A DNA stretch of 64,000 nucleotides from Agarilytica rhodophyticola (GTDB lineage Bacteria > Pseudomonadota > Gammaproteobacteria > Pseudomonadales > Cellvibrionaceae), in NCBI RefSeq assembly GCF_002157225.2, contig NZ_CP020038.1:4928501-4992500 (forward strand). The letters run 5' to 3'. The number at the start of each line of letters is the position of its first letter. The stretch's first letter is position 1. Both the position numbers and the translations under genes were made by a program. Under the pieces are notes generated by a model, which did no database searches, was not told the DNA's origin, and saw only the letters and a list, made by a program, of their open reading frames with translations. Below, piece after piece: positions 54,921 through 64,000 of this stretch.

Positions 54921-56111
54921 TTAAAAATTCACCTTAACACTGGGTTCTGGCGCGATATCTTCATCGTAATCAATGCTGTTAAGACCAAAACCAAAAAGTT
55001 TCAAAAACTCATCGGCATACCCTTTATAATCAGTCGCCTCAAATAAGTTCTCTTCTGTTACTGTTGGCCAAATTTTCTCTACTGCACCTTGCACTTCTTC
55101 ACGCAATTCACGCTCATCCATACGCAGACGGTTGGCTTCATCCAGTCTTGGCTTATCGCTGTACAAGCCTTCAGAAAATAGACGATACAGCTGCTCAATA
55201 CATCCTTCATGGCTGCCATCTTCTTTCATTACTTTGTACAAAATGGAAATATACAATGGCATGATCGGAATGGCCGAGCTGGCTTGCGTCACCAGAGCTT
55301 TAAGGACGGATACATTTGCCTGGCCACCCAAAGGGGCTAAGGTTTGCTCAATCGCTTTGGCTGCTCTATCCAGGTCTTCTTTTGCCTTACCTATGGTTGC
55401 TTGACCATAAATTGGCCACGTTAGCTTATCCCCTAAATAAGTATAAGCAGTAGTCTTACAGCCTTCACTTAGGACATCAGCCTCTTTGAGTGCTGTTATC
55501 CACATTTCCCAATCTTCTCCTCCCATCACCTTAACGGTATTACTGATCTCCTGTTCATTAGCGGGATCTAAAGTAACGTCTGCAATGGTCAAGGTATCGG
55601 TATTTAAACTGCGTGCGGTATAGGATTGGCCGATAGGTTTGAGTACTGAATTGAAGGTTTCTCCTGATACCGGATCTGTTCTACGAGGAGAAGCTAAGCT
55701 GTATACAACTAAGTCAATTTTGCCCATATCCTGTTTTATCTGAGCAATAGTTTTGTCTTTAATTTCAGTAGAAAAAGCATCTCCATTGATACTCTTGCTG
55801 TAGAGCCCAGCTTCTTGCGCCGCATGCTCAAAGGCGGCAGCATTATAATACCCAGCAGACCCTGTTCGTTTAGCAGTATTAGGCTTTTCGAAGAAAACGC
55901 CGAAAGTATTAGCACCGCAGCCGAAAGCCGCTGTGATACGTGAAGCTAAGCCATAGCCTGTAGAAGCACCGATAACAAGTACGTTTTTAGGCCCGTTTTC
56001 GATGGTTCCTTGCTGTTTGATATATTCAATCTGTTCGTGCACATTATGCGCACAGCCTTGAGGATGGGCGTTGGTGCAGATAAATCCTCGAACCTTAGGC
56101 TTTATAATCAT
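54921..56111 (-). CDS. fabV: Trans-2-enoyl-ACP/CoA reductase FabV
   Basis: 396 residues, FabV length. [19 protein letters not shown] opening, NADH-binding [27 protein letters not shown], and the long-spaced Y-x8-K active site in [11 protein letters not shown]. Final reduction step of fatty acid elongation; FabV replaces or supplements FabI. Divergent from miaE across 264 bases. Confidence 0.97.
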   Translation of the reverse strand: MIIKPKVRGFICTNAHPQGCAHNVHEQIEYIKQQGTIENGPKNVLVIGASTGYGLASRITAAFGCGANTFGVFFEKPNTAKRTGSAGYYNAAAFEHAAQEAGLYSKSINGDAFSTEIKDKTIAQIKQDMGKIDLVVYSLASPRRTDPVSGETFNSVLKPIGQSYTARSLNTDTLTIADVTLDPANEQEISNTVKVMGGEDWEMWITALKEADVLSEGCKTTAYTYLGDKLTWPIYGQATIGKAKEDLDRAAKAIEQTLAPLGGQANVSVLKALVTQASSAIPIMPLYISILYKVMKEDGSHEGCIEQLYRLFSEGLYSDKPRLDEANRLRMDERELREEVQGAVEKIWPTVTEENLFEATDYKGYADEFLKLFGFGLNSIDYDEDIAPEPSVKVNF

Positions 56112-56375
56112 ATTAAATTCCTGTTCTTAACCCGGCTATTTACTAACTAAATATTCATTCAGAAACGCACGTGCTGAGCTTATTCTGAGTATCGCAAAAT
56201 CGACGATATAGCGCCGCCGACTTTGGGCATTACCCCCCGTAATGCCATGAGTACCTGTTTATAAACAGACACGAATTATAAGTATAATAATATCTTGTGA
56301 CTGGCTATTATAGCTTAAGCGCGAATTAGTGCGAGCATCACAGCAACCCGTTCAACATTTAAGCAAATCGTATAT

Positions 56376-56948
56376 ATGTTTCAACTTCGTTATCATACCA
56401 GTGAAGACTGGACACAAACTGTTATTGAACACTTTGATGATTTTTTAATAGATCATGCCGCGGCCGAAAAAAAAGCATCAGGCATGGCGATCTCTATGCT
56501 TTCCCATTATCCGGACAAACCTGAGCTTGTAAAAGCGATGATCGACCTCTCAATAGAAGAGATGACCCACTTTCGTGAAGTGGTGAAGATCATGACCAAC
56601 AGAGGTCTTATGTTAGCGCCCGATACAAAAGATGCTTACGTTCTTCAGCTGCGTAAGCTTATGCGCAAAGGTAGCTTGGAGTATTTCTTAGACAGGCTTG
56701 TTATCGCAGGTGTTATTGAAGCCAGAGGTTGCGAGCGATTTGGTTTAGTGGCCGAGGCCTTACCAGAAGGTGAGCTGAAGAGATTTTATATTGCCATTAC
56801 AGAGTCTGAGTCCCGCCACGAGAATCTATTCATTGACTTAGCCATTCGCTATTTTCCCGAGCAAACGGTCAATTCACGCCTTGACGAAATACTTGATCAT
56901 GAAGCCCAAATATGCAGTTCACTGCCAATCGTTGCAGCCCTTCATTAA
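56376..56948 (+). CDS. miaE: tRNA-(ms2io6A)-hydroxylase
   Basis: 190 residues. Di-iron ligands appear as SIEEMTHFREVV, EARGCERF and ESESRHENLF, the MiaE pattern. It hydroxylates the isopentenyl group of ms2i6A37 in tRNAs. The next gene follows after three bases. Confidence 0.95.
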   Translation: MFQLRYHTSEDWTQTVIEHFDDFLIDHAAAEKKASGMAISMLSHYPDKPELVKAMIDLSIEEMTHFREVVKIMTNRGLMLAPDTKDAYVLQLRKLMRKGSLEYFLDRLVIAGVIEARGCERFGLVAEALPEGELKRFYIAITESESRHENLFIDLAIRYFPEQTVNSRLDEILDHEAQICSSLPIVAALH

Positions 56949-56951
56949 ACT

Positions 56952-58277
56952 GTGAATACGATTGACAAATACCTTCGCGATTATGCGGAGCCAGAAACAA
57001 AACACCTTGAAAATCTATTTGCAAGCAATAAGGAATGTTATCAATACTGCGTTGTCATTCCCATATACGACGAAAACACAGACTTTTTAATCCGCTTACA
57101 GCAACACTTACGTATAAAAAATGTTTTGCTTATTGTTGTTATCAATCAACCTGATACAAGCAGTGCGAACTCTAAAAATAAATATTTGTACGAGTATGTA
57201 CTCAATGGAAAAATTGTCGCCAGTGCTGGCAACTTGTCTCATGTTTGCCTAGATAAATTAGATATTTTATTGGTGGATCGCTTCTCTAAAAACAATACTA
57301 TTCCCTCCAAGCAAGGGGTCGGGCTGGCGCGAAAAATTGGTGGCGATATTGCGGTAAAACTTTACAAGGTAAAGCGTCTTATAAAGCCATGGTTTTATTC
57401 TACTGACGCAGATGCTCATCTGCCCAACAATTATTTTTCCGATGCTTTTGGAAGTTTTTATCAGAAAAAACCTGTAAGTGCTTGCGTGTTTGATTTTGCA
57501 CATAAGCGCAATTCAAGTTTGGTATCTCAAGCAACTTATATGTATGAGATAGCGATTAAATATTATCGCAATGCTTTAAAATGGGCCGGCTCTCCTTATG
57601 CTTTTTTTACTTTAGGCAGTACGCTCAGTGTGGCTATTGATGCGTATTGCAAAGTAAGAGGGTTTCCTAAAAGAGCAGCAGGAGAAGACTTTTACCTTCT
57701 CAATAAACTCGCCAAGATAGGAGAAGTATCATTTCAAGAAAATATCCATATTCAGCTCGATGCGAGAATTTCTCAACGCGTTCCTTTCGGCACTGGGCCG
57801 GCAGTACAGGAGATTCTGAATCAAAAGAGTCAGCAGCAAGAATACTGTTATTATTCCCCCCAAATCTTCATATATTTAAAACATTGGATAGATTATGTAA
57901 ATCACAGTTGCGATTGTTACTTTGATGATATCGAGATATTACGCCAAAGCAAAACTGCACCGAAAGTAACACTGACATCGTTCTTTAAAGCTTCCTTTAA
58001 TCGCTTGCCTGACGAAGTAATAGCGGCAACTGACGCCTTAGGTTTTAACAAGTTTATAGAGCATGCCAACAAACAATGTCATGATAAAAAGAACTTCCTC
58101 GCACACTTTCACGATTGGTTTGATAGTTTTAGAACACTAAAATTTGTTCACTATATGCAAGACCATTTTATATCAGCAAAGCCCTTGCAGGAATGTTTGC
58201 AAGAAAGTACACCATACTGGACAAATTACCCAATATTCAAAGAGTTCATTGAGAAACATGAAAGCCCGGCAAAATAA
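56952..58277 (+). CDS. Glycosyltransferase family 2-like protein
   Basis: 441 residues from a GTG three bases after miaE. GT-A fold signs: VVIPIYDEN at the start, FYSTDADAHLP with a DxD-type motif, and RAAGEDFYLLNKL as acceptor-side ED motif. Substrate unknown; the C-terminal 130 residues do not resemble a known domain. Tight spacing to miaE and overlap with the next gene suggest one operon. Confidence 0.8.
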   Translation: MNTIDKYLRDYAEPETKHLENLFASNKECYQYCVVIPIYDENTDFLIRLQQHLRIKNVLLIVVINQPDTSSANSKNKYLYEYVLNGKIVASAGNLSHVCLDKLDILLVDRFSKNNTIPSKQGVGLARKIGGDIAVKLYKVKRLIKPWFYSTDADAHLPNNYFSDAFGSFYQKKPVSACVFDFAHKRNSSLVSQATYMYEIAIKYYRNALKWAGSPYAFFTLGSTLSVAIDAYCKVRGFPKRAAGEDFYLLNKLAKIGEVSFQENIHIQLDARISQRVPFGTGPAVQEILNQKSQQQEYCYYSPQIFIYLKHWIDYVNHSCDCYFDDIEILRQSKTAPKVTLTSFFKASFNRLPDEVIAATDALGFNKFIEHANKQCHDKKNFLAHFHDWFDSFRTLKFVHYMQDHFISAKPLQECLQESTPYWTNYPIFKEFIEKHESPAK

Positions 58278-59136
58278 CGCAATAATACGAACAATTATGG
58301 ATATGGCTAACTGGCTTCATCCTCGCAATATACTTATAGCGCTTGATGATATTGATAATGAAACCTCGTCATATACATTGAATAGACAACAAGCCTTACG
58401 CCAAGTGTTTTACACCATGGCAAGCGTTGCCGTTTGTTTATTAATAATTCATTACATGAAATATGATTCAACATTCCAAGCAACTCTTGCCCTACTTTCT
58501 TCTATACAAGGACAAACAACACACTACTGGTCGGGCAAAATTCAAGCGACAGGTTACGGCCATTTAATAGGATATTGCTGGTGGACATTTTGGCATGTAA
58601 TAGGCTACGTACTTATTCCTTGTATCGTGATAAAAAAAGTTTTATCAGCCAGTATTGTTGATATGGGGTGGCGCTGGAATGATACCAGCACACATTGGCG
58701 GGGCTACCTATTATTACTCAGCCCAATTTTAGTATTTATTATAATGGTCAGCCAAGGAGAGGATTTCATCAATCACTATCCATTTTATAAACAGGCTGGT
58801 AGAAGCTGGTTTGACTTGCTTGCTTGGGAATTTTTGTATCTTTTACAATTTATCTGCTTGGAATTCTTTTTTCGCGGTTACTTTGTTAATGCCCTGCGTC
58901 CAGCAATAGGTGCTAATGCAATATGGGTAATGTGCCTTCCCTATTTAATGATCCACTTTCCAAAATTATGGCTAGAAGCAACAGGCGCTATTTTATTCGG
59001 TTTATTTTTGGGAATTTTAGCCTTACGTTCGCGCTCAATATGGGGGGGCTTTCTCGTCCATGCAGGTGTGGCCGTGAGTATGGATATCGCGTCTTTAATA
59101 AAGCAAGGGAAGATTCCGACAGTTTTTTGGCCATAA
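58258..59136 (+). CDS. CPBP-family intramembrane protein
   Basis: 292 residues from the ATG at 58258, overlapping the previous gene by 20 bases. Several membrane helices. The CPBP/CAAX-protease motif 1 appears as LEFFFRGYFV (one glutamate and the arginine, instead of the usual double E), and motif 3 as SIWGGFLVHAG. Members are prenyl endopeptidases or bacteriocin-processing/immunity proteins; role here unknown. Confidence 0.75.
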   Translation: MKARQNNAIIRTIMDMANWLHPRNILIALDDIDNETSSYTLNRQQALRQVFYTMASVAVCLLIIHYMKYDSTFQATLALLSSIQGQTTHYWSGKIQATGYGHLIGYCWWTFWHVIGYVLIPCIVIKKVLSASIVDMGWRWNDTSTHWRGYLLLLSPILVFIIMVSQGEDFINHYPFYKQAGRSWFDLLAWEFLYLLQFICLEFFFRGYFVNALRPAIGANAIWVMCLPYLMIHFPKLWLEATGAILFGLFLGILALRSRSIWGGFLVHAGVAVSMDIASLIKQGKIPTVFWP

Positions 59137-60021
59137 CTCATAAGTTGGTATTGACTTACGATAGCTTTTTTTGAACTCTTAATTTTGTCTCGCTAAGACA
59201 AAAAATGTTTGAAAACTCAAAACTTCGCTTTTGCACGCCTCTGGAAAAAAACGATAAAACCGCAATTTCGTGAGAGGCATCACACATTGATTATCATTTT
59301 TCTTGAACTGGAACAACGCACAACCAAATAATAGCCAGTTATATCAAACATTTTCTTGAAACGTGCAGTTTATATAATTTACCACGCCACTATTATCTTA
59401 GCGCAACGATTTTACTTTAAAACCATGTTTAAGAATGAGGTTAAATGCGACTATATTTCATGCAATTTTTTTTATATTAGGCTATTTTTTTATGTAAAAT
59501 GGAAAAAATAACAATTTAGATACGACTATACTTTATAAGTTTGTTTATAATACCCTCTATCTGGCAGATTTAGTGAGAGAAACAGATCGCTTCATTATTT
59601 TTAATACTGTAGTCGTCATAGGGCCTGCTAACGCTAATTAAATTAGTATTAACAGGCACTGAAGTATTCTCAGCCAAAGCTTTCCCCATAATAATTAATA
59701 TTTCGTATAAATAAGAACATTCTACTGATACATGTATTAGGAGGATGATTGTAGGCATACGATTTAAATCGGATAGCACATTATAAAAATACAACTAGCA
59801 CCTAATAACTAGTACCTAAGCGATTGATTTAGATGCTGACTGAAAAGTTAGCTGATATTAATGAGCACAATATTACTTATATGCTCTATTATTTTAACAA
59901 TAGTGGTTATGTTATCGTTGAAATATTACAAGATTTTAATTAGATACATAATGCTAAGTATTTGGATAATTGATAGTCAGATGTATTGTCTGGAAATTTT
60001 AATTATGCATTGGTATACGAA
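59137..60021. other. 885-base AT-rich gap
   Basis: Mostly empty. Carries a loose GCCTCT/AGAGGC pairing near 59237-59278 and only weak short frames (a 54-codon one at 59861-60025, see findings). No promoter stands out. Confidence 0.5.
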
Positions 60022-60585
60022 GTGACATTATTTGAAATTATAAAAGAAGACTGGATTGCACACCAACGGGACTGGACTCGTCCAGGATTTCGCGCTGTTG
60101 CTTTTCATCGTTTTGGCAGGTGGCGCTTAACCATCAAGCACCGTATTTTTCGTGCCCCGATGACCTTACTCTATCGTGCGCTTTACCGCCGCGCTCGTTC
60201 TATTTATGGTATTGAGTTACCTTATTGTATTGAACTGGGTCGTCGCGTCATTATCGAGCACCAAGGCGCCATTGTCATCCATGGTAATTGCGTCATCGGC
60301 GACGATTGCATCATAAGACAAGGGGTATCGATGGGAATTAAGAACATCGATAGACCCAACGACGCTCCTGTATTAGGCAATCGTGTAGATATCGGTGCAG
60401 GAGCCAAGATAATTGGTGACATTACCATAGGCGACGATGTTGTTATTGGTGCAAATGCGGTGGTACTCGATGATGTCGCCGCAGGCACAACTGTCGTAGG
60501 TATCCCAGCAAAGCCTGTCGGCAAAAAGAAAAACATCAGTACACATTCCAAAGTACAAGAAATATGCATGCAGGCTCACTCCTAG
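60022..60585 (+). CDS. Serine O-acetyltransferase-like hexapeptide protein
   Basis: 187 residues from GTG 60022, chosen because family members begin with a TLFEIIKEDWIAHQRDWTRPG-like segment; a TTG at 59986 is possible. Left-handed beta-helix repeats follow (VIGDDCIIRQGVSMG, IGAGAKIIGDITIGDDVVIG). In this context (next to a GT2 gene) it is more likely an O-acetyltransferase of exopolysaccharide synthesis than CysE, but this is inferred. Confidence 0.82.
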   Translation: MTLFEIIKEDWIAHQRDWTRPGFRAVAFHRFGRWRLTIKHRIFRAPMTLLYRALYRRARSIYGIELPYCIELGRRVIIEHQGAIVIHGNCVIGDDCIIRQGVSMGIKNIDRPNDAPVLGNRVDIGAGAKIIGDITIGDDVVIGANAVVLDDVAAGTTVVGIPAKPVGKKKNISTHSKVQEICMQAHS

Positions 60586-60601
60586 GAATAGATAAAGTAT
60601 T

Positions 60602-61606
60602 ATGGAAAATAATGATGTAAATCATAGCCAAGTGGCAACAATCATCGTCAATTACAATACTGGGGCTATGGTCTGCCGCGCACTTGATAGCCTCGCAAAA
60701 GAACGTACCTACCTCGTAAACTTATCTGTGGTAGTAGTGGATAACCAATCGCCAAATGATTCATTTAGTCAGATAAAACAACACATTGAAAAACAAAGTT
60801 ATGGCGCCTGGGCTGAGATTATTTTGGCGGAGAAGAATGGCGGGTATGCATACGGTAACAATTTAGGCTTCAGCTATTATAAAAATAAGTACAAGGATAA
60901 GCCTTCGCCTATTGAATATTATTGGTTATTGAATCCAGATACCTATCTTAGACCCAAAGCATGCCTTAATTTAGTTAACTTTTTAAGTACAACAGATGGC
61001 GCAATATGTGGCAGTCGCCTCGAAGACCCTGATGGCACACCGCAAATATCTACCTTTAACTTTCCAAACACTGTCAGTGAAATCCTCTCAGGGTTTAGTC
61101 TAGGTGTATTAGACAAACTATTTGCACGCTACCGTGTTACCCGGGCGCTTACAGATACACGTGAAACTGTCGACTGGGTAGCAGGTGCATCCTTGATGAT
61201 TCATCAGTCGGTGTTTAAACGTGTGGGGTTGATGGATGACAAATACTTTTTGTACTTTGAAGAGGTAGATTACTGCCTACAAGTGCAACGAGCTGGATTC
61301 AAATGCTGGTATGTTCCTGAGAGCCGAATTGTTCATGAAGTTGGTGCAGCGACCGGGATTTCTGATGTACGCAAAAGACAGCCTCGCCGTCCTACCTACT
61401 GGTTTGACTCTAGGCGACGCTATTTCCTTAAAAACCATGGCTTTATCACGTTAATCCTTGCGGATTTTGGCTGGACAATAGGATATATATTTTGGTGTCT
61501 ACGCAAACGCCTCACTTCCCCTAAAGACCTAGATAATCAGCCGCCTAAGTACCTACAGGATTTTGTGCGCAATAGTATTTTTAATGTAGCACGTCTTAAA
61601 AAGTAG
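60602..61606 (+). CDS. GT2-family glycosyltransferase (rhamnosyltransferase-like)
   Basis: 334 residues. ATIIVNYNTGAMVCRALDSL N-terminus, VVVDNQSPNDS and LLNPDTYLRP (the donor DxD region in the form NPDT), then WVAGASLMIHQSVFKRVGLMDD and FLYFEEVDYCLQVQRAGF typical of rhamnosyltransferases. Starts 17 bases after the acetyltransferase gene, suggesting a two-gene polysaccharide unit. Confidence 0.88.
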   Translation: MENNDVNHSQVATIIVNYNTGAMVCRALDSLAKERTYLVNLSVVVVDNQSPNDSFSQIKQHIEKQSYGAWAEIILAEKNGGYAYGNNLGFSYYKNKYKDKPSPIEYYWLLNPDTYLRPKACLNLVNFLSTTDGAICGSRLEDPDGTPQISTFNFPNTVSEILSGFSLGVLDKLFARYRVTRALTDTRETVDWVAGASLMIHQSVFKRVGLMDDKYFLYFEEVDYCLQVQRAGFKCWYVPESRIVHEVGAATGISDVRKRQPRRPTYWFDSRRRYFLKNHGFITLILADFGWTIGYIFWCLRKRLTSPKDLDNQPPKYLQDFVRNSIFNVARLKK

Positions 61607-61608
61607 TC

Positions 61609-61642
61609 GTTGTTTGGCGGAATTTAATTGCCGCCAAACAAC
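61609..61642. terminator. Hairpin between convergent GT2 and MaoC-like genes
   Basis: 12-bp perfect stem GTTGTTTGGCGG/CCGCCAAACAAC with a ten-base loop. Begins three bases after the GT2 stop codon and may be bidirectional, though T-runs are short. Confidence 0.75.
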
Positions 61643-61698
61643 CAAGCGCTTGTATGATAAGCTGAAGTAGCCAGCATCAATTCCCCAACCAAAAGTAC

Positions 61699-62601
61699 TT
61701 ATGATCTCAGTTTTATTGTTCCAAATGCGAGCAGCTCGTTATCAGCGTCAACCAACTCAAAGTTTTCCCCATCACATAAAAGATGCACTAACTGATCGTG
61801 GTATACGGGTTTTGCATAAAAAATCTTCACATTTGAAATGTTATGAGAATAGTGATTCCAGAACAAACTAATCACAATATTTAAGGTACATAAGCCCTGT
61901 ATAAATGCTTTTGCTTTGCCAATGATTTTGGCTGTAGTATCAAAAATATGAGTAAGATTAAAATCCCCAGAAATTGCTCCGAAATGCACCCCCATCCCCT
62001 TCCAAACATAAAAATTCCCAAGGCTGTGGTTTTTAATACTGAGTGTACTCTCACGGGAACGCATAGATTGTATTGTCTGTGCAGTTGAATCATTTAAGGA
62101 TGAATTTGCCTTTGCATTTTTCACATAAACATAGTCTGTTTGGCAAAATAATCTACTATCATTTTTGGTGAGTACGCACGAATTAAAACGCGCTAAACTA
62201 GAAAAATCATTAACAGATTCAGCCCCAGCATATGAATACTTCAGCTTAACAGGAGTACTGTCCTGCTCATCTATTTCGTTAGATAGAATCTCAACATCAC
62301 TACATGCAAAAAGAATATTTTTATAGGATATATTTAGGCGTTTAGTATATTCAATAATAGCTTGCGAACTTATCGGAATGTGATATGAAAGTGGTGGATA
62401 CGAGCTTTTTCTTATCTTGAAAAAATCACACCAACGCTTCCGATCTTTTCTTTTAATTTCCATTTCAGACTGAAATACTGGAAGTTCGGACTCAAGTACA
62501 GGCTTATGTTTACGAGCAATACCTTTAAATAATTTAAAAAAATATGATAAAAAGTAAACACTGGGATTCTCAATGCTATATGCTTTTAAATTTTCAACCA
62601 T
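61699..62601 (-). CDS. MaoC-like hot-dog protein
   Basis: 300 residues. The C-terminal half contains GAISGDFNLTHIFDTTAK, the MaoC dehydratase hydratase-2 motif (SGDxNxxH, Asp and His as catalytic pair), followed by QGLC and a final short hot-dog end. The N-terminal half is less conserved. Probable enoyl hydratase or dehydratase acting on CoA or ACP esters. It stands alone next to a polysaccharide gene pair; the substrate is not known. Confidence 0.75.
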   Translation of the reverse strand: MVENLKAYSIENPSVYFLSYFFKLFKGIARKHKPVLESELPVFQSEMEIKRKDRKRWCDFFKIRKSSYPPLSYHIPISSQAIIEYTKRLNISYKNILFACSDVEILSNEIDEQDSTPVKLKYSYAGAESVNDFSSLARFNSCVLTKNDSRLFCQTDYVYVKNAKANSSLNDSTAQTIQSMRSRESTLSIKNHSLGNFYVWKGMGVHFGAISGDFNLTHIFDTTAKIIGKAKAFIQGLCTLNIVISLFWNHYSHNISNVKIFYAKPVYHDQLVHLLCDGENFELVDADNELLAFGTIKLRS

Positions 62602-63748
62602 ACTAAACCTATGTTATTTTAGAACTTATTAGTTTTTCCAAATATTAAGGTATCCCTATTATTGTATTGACCTGACATAGGTTGTGTCAGGTCGGCGACA
62701 GCATAGAAAGTCATAATGACAACCACAAACCACATGGAATGTTAGCCACACCAAAACCCTAACAACTGACGCTCTTAATATAAGAGTCGGCTTCTAAAGA
62801 ACCTCTAACTGGTTTATACAAATTCCAGATAGTTTTAAAAAATAAAACCAGAGATATTTTCTTTTTTAAACTCTTATTTGCCCCCGGAGTAAGACCAATA
62901 ACACTTAATCGGCATACCAATGAAAGAATATTTATAAGAGTATTGGAAGGCTTTATGCAGACCATACTTTAGGGATTAAGACATAACATTTCATCACAAA
63001 AAATATCAACCACACCACTTTATTTCATGTTTAAGATTTTTGTTAGAAGTGCATCACACAAGAAACATTCAGCGTGTATTTTAAATAACAATAAAATAAG
63101 TAATTTATTATTTTTCTGAACAAAAAAACAGTAGATATTGTAAAAAAATCTACCCAAATAATTTTAATACTTAGCTAATCAATGACTCATATTATTTTCA
63201 ATAGAAGAATCACATATTCAAAATATGTTGTCTAGTTTACTACTGAATTTGGTCTCTATTGATACTTACTTATGAATAAGCCCTTTTCTATAATTGTTAT
63301 TGAACGATCACTTGAAAAGGTCTTTTTTTAAGATTAAATATAACTTTAATTAATTCAATCATTATCTCGCTAAATAAAGCAAAATAGCCATAACTAAGTA
63401 TTTTATTGAGTATATTTATAGTGCTATTTCGAAGCTTTCTTTGGAAATATTACTTTAGAAATTCCTTTTCGAAAGCTTCAGAAAAGCTAATACTAATTTT
63501 ACCATATTAATTGATGTTCATTTATAGCAAATCTAGTAATTTAATTATTATCAATAATGTGATAAGGGCAATGGTATTTAAAAGTCTCACAAACGATCCT
63601 TATATTAAATTCTACAATTCAGTTTTATCTATTAGACTTATTTATTTGAAAAGAAAGTTAAGACCTATTACCAATTAGGTAAATTTCGTAACACAGAGCT
63701 CGCACAAGCATACATTGAAAGATCAAAAAACAACCAAAACATTATTGC
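62602..63748. other. 1147-base AT-rich gap
   Basis: No convincing gene. A perfect nine-bp inverted repeat lies at 62669-62693, and GAAGCTTTC/GAAAGCTTC arms 31 bases apart lie at 63431-63479. A 68-codon frame at 62759-62965 (minus) has no recognisable content. Confidence 0.5.
62669..62693. promoter_or_regulatory. Inverted repeat upstream of the MaoC-like gene
   Basis: GACCTGACA, TAGGTTG, TGTCAGGTC: perfect nine-bp arms, 68 bases upstream of the MaoC-like start. Fits a dimeric repressor site. Confidence 0.5.
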
Positions 63749-64000
63749 CTATCCCCCATAGAAAATGTTGTAGTAATAAACCTTGCCAGTAATATGTCGA
63801 CGCACAATATCTAACAAAGCAAGAAAAGAGCCAAAAAAAAACACCAAAAAAATCAATAGCATAAGAAAGTGAGAACTAGTCGGTGTCAACCTTACCGACA
63901 ATAATATAAGCACCAATATGGGTGGGAAGACTAAAATACCAACAAAGCGCTTTGATAAACAGCAATAAAAAAGTGAAGCGCTGAAGTAAAAATATTGCCA
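63749..64000 (-). CDS. C-terminal end of a membrane protein, 5' end outside the window
   Basis: One minus-strand frame is open from base 64000 to a TAG at 63749-63751, giving 83 residues. It starts mid-protein and has two strongly hydrophobic segments (GILVFPPILVLILLSVRL and FLMLLIFLVFFFGSFLALL), followed by a basic/aromatic cytosolic-type end (RRHITGKVYYYNIFYGG). It is not spurious-looking: codons are consistent and the helices are separated as in real membrane proteins. Family not recognised. Confidence 0.7.
   Translation of the reverse strand, partial: WQYFYFSASLFYCCLSKRFVGILVFPPILVLILLSVRLTPTSSHFLMLLIFLVFFFGSFLALLDIVRRHITGKVYYYNIFYGG

Noticed and set aside
62759-62965. 68-codon minus-strand frame
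   Set aside because: No recognisable motif or ribosome binding site, in AT-rich DNA where such frames are expected by chance.

Overview
The window is chromosomal DNA of a fairly low-GC gammaproteobacterium. Gene content and order (rpsB to rnhB envelope operon, map-glnD-dapC-dapD-dapE, dapA-bamC-purC, FabV as enoyl reductase, MiaE, RsmJ, long-form DapD) fit a marine Cellvibrionales/Pseudomonadales-type bacterium. That assignment is inferred from gene families and synteny, not from an rRNA gene; no rRNA, tRNA or CRISPR array was seen.

Layout. 1-5260: the end of a KefB/C-type antiporter, a lone ABC ATPase, a RoxA-like di-haem cytochrome c, a small membrane-anchored coiled-coil protein and a PilZ protein. 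5378-20571 (minus strand): a classic housekeeping run, in transcription order rpsB, tsf, pyrH, frr, uppS, cdsA, dxr, rseP, bamA, skp, lpxD, fabZ, lpxA, lpxB, rnhB. It couples translation factors to phospholipid, isoprenoid, lipid A and outer-membrane protein assembly. 21414-29526 (plus): map, glnD, dapC, nth, an ArsC/YffB-like reductase, dapD and dapE, i.e. nitrogen sensing plus the succinylase route to diaminopimelate. 29532-30827: moaC, moaD, moaE for molybdopterin. 30812-36372: small unknowns, an AraC regulator, a PEBP protein, a decayed ORF, rsmJ, and a PstS-like/OmpA fusion.

36508-45723 is the accessory part: an FG-GAP/UnbV protein; a BlaI-type repressor, an M56 sensor protease fused to a TonB C-terminal domain, and a separate TonB-like protein; then three monocistronic, cysteine-free small genes. 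Two of these are glycine-rich paralogues sharing an unusual Met/Ile/Leu-rich helix, an architecture like Hpa1-type harpins. Both have upstream a CGAACC, 16 bases, ATACTCA element placed 57-59 bases before the start codon, resembling the HrpL (ECF sigma) hrp box. Between blaI and these genes sits a perfect 40-bp palindrome overlapping a blaI promoter. This is the best candidate for an undescribed system.

45707-58000: a PhoD-type phosphatase, PilZ protein, a 470-bp gap with an inverted pair of consensus DnaA boxes, purC, an MBL-fold hydrolase, bamC, dapA, a 147-bp tandem repeat (almost three copies, each with five stem-loops), lpxL, an aldo-keto reductase, fabV, miaE, a glycosyltransferase and a CPBP-type membrane protein. 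59137-64000 is AT-rich and gene-poor: a serine-acetyltransferase-like protein and a GT2 glycosyltransferase (polysaccharide type), a MaoC-like protein, and at the right edge the C-terminal end of a membrane protein cut by the window.
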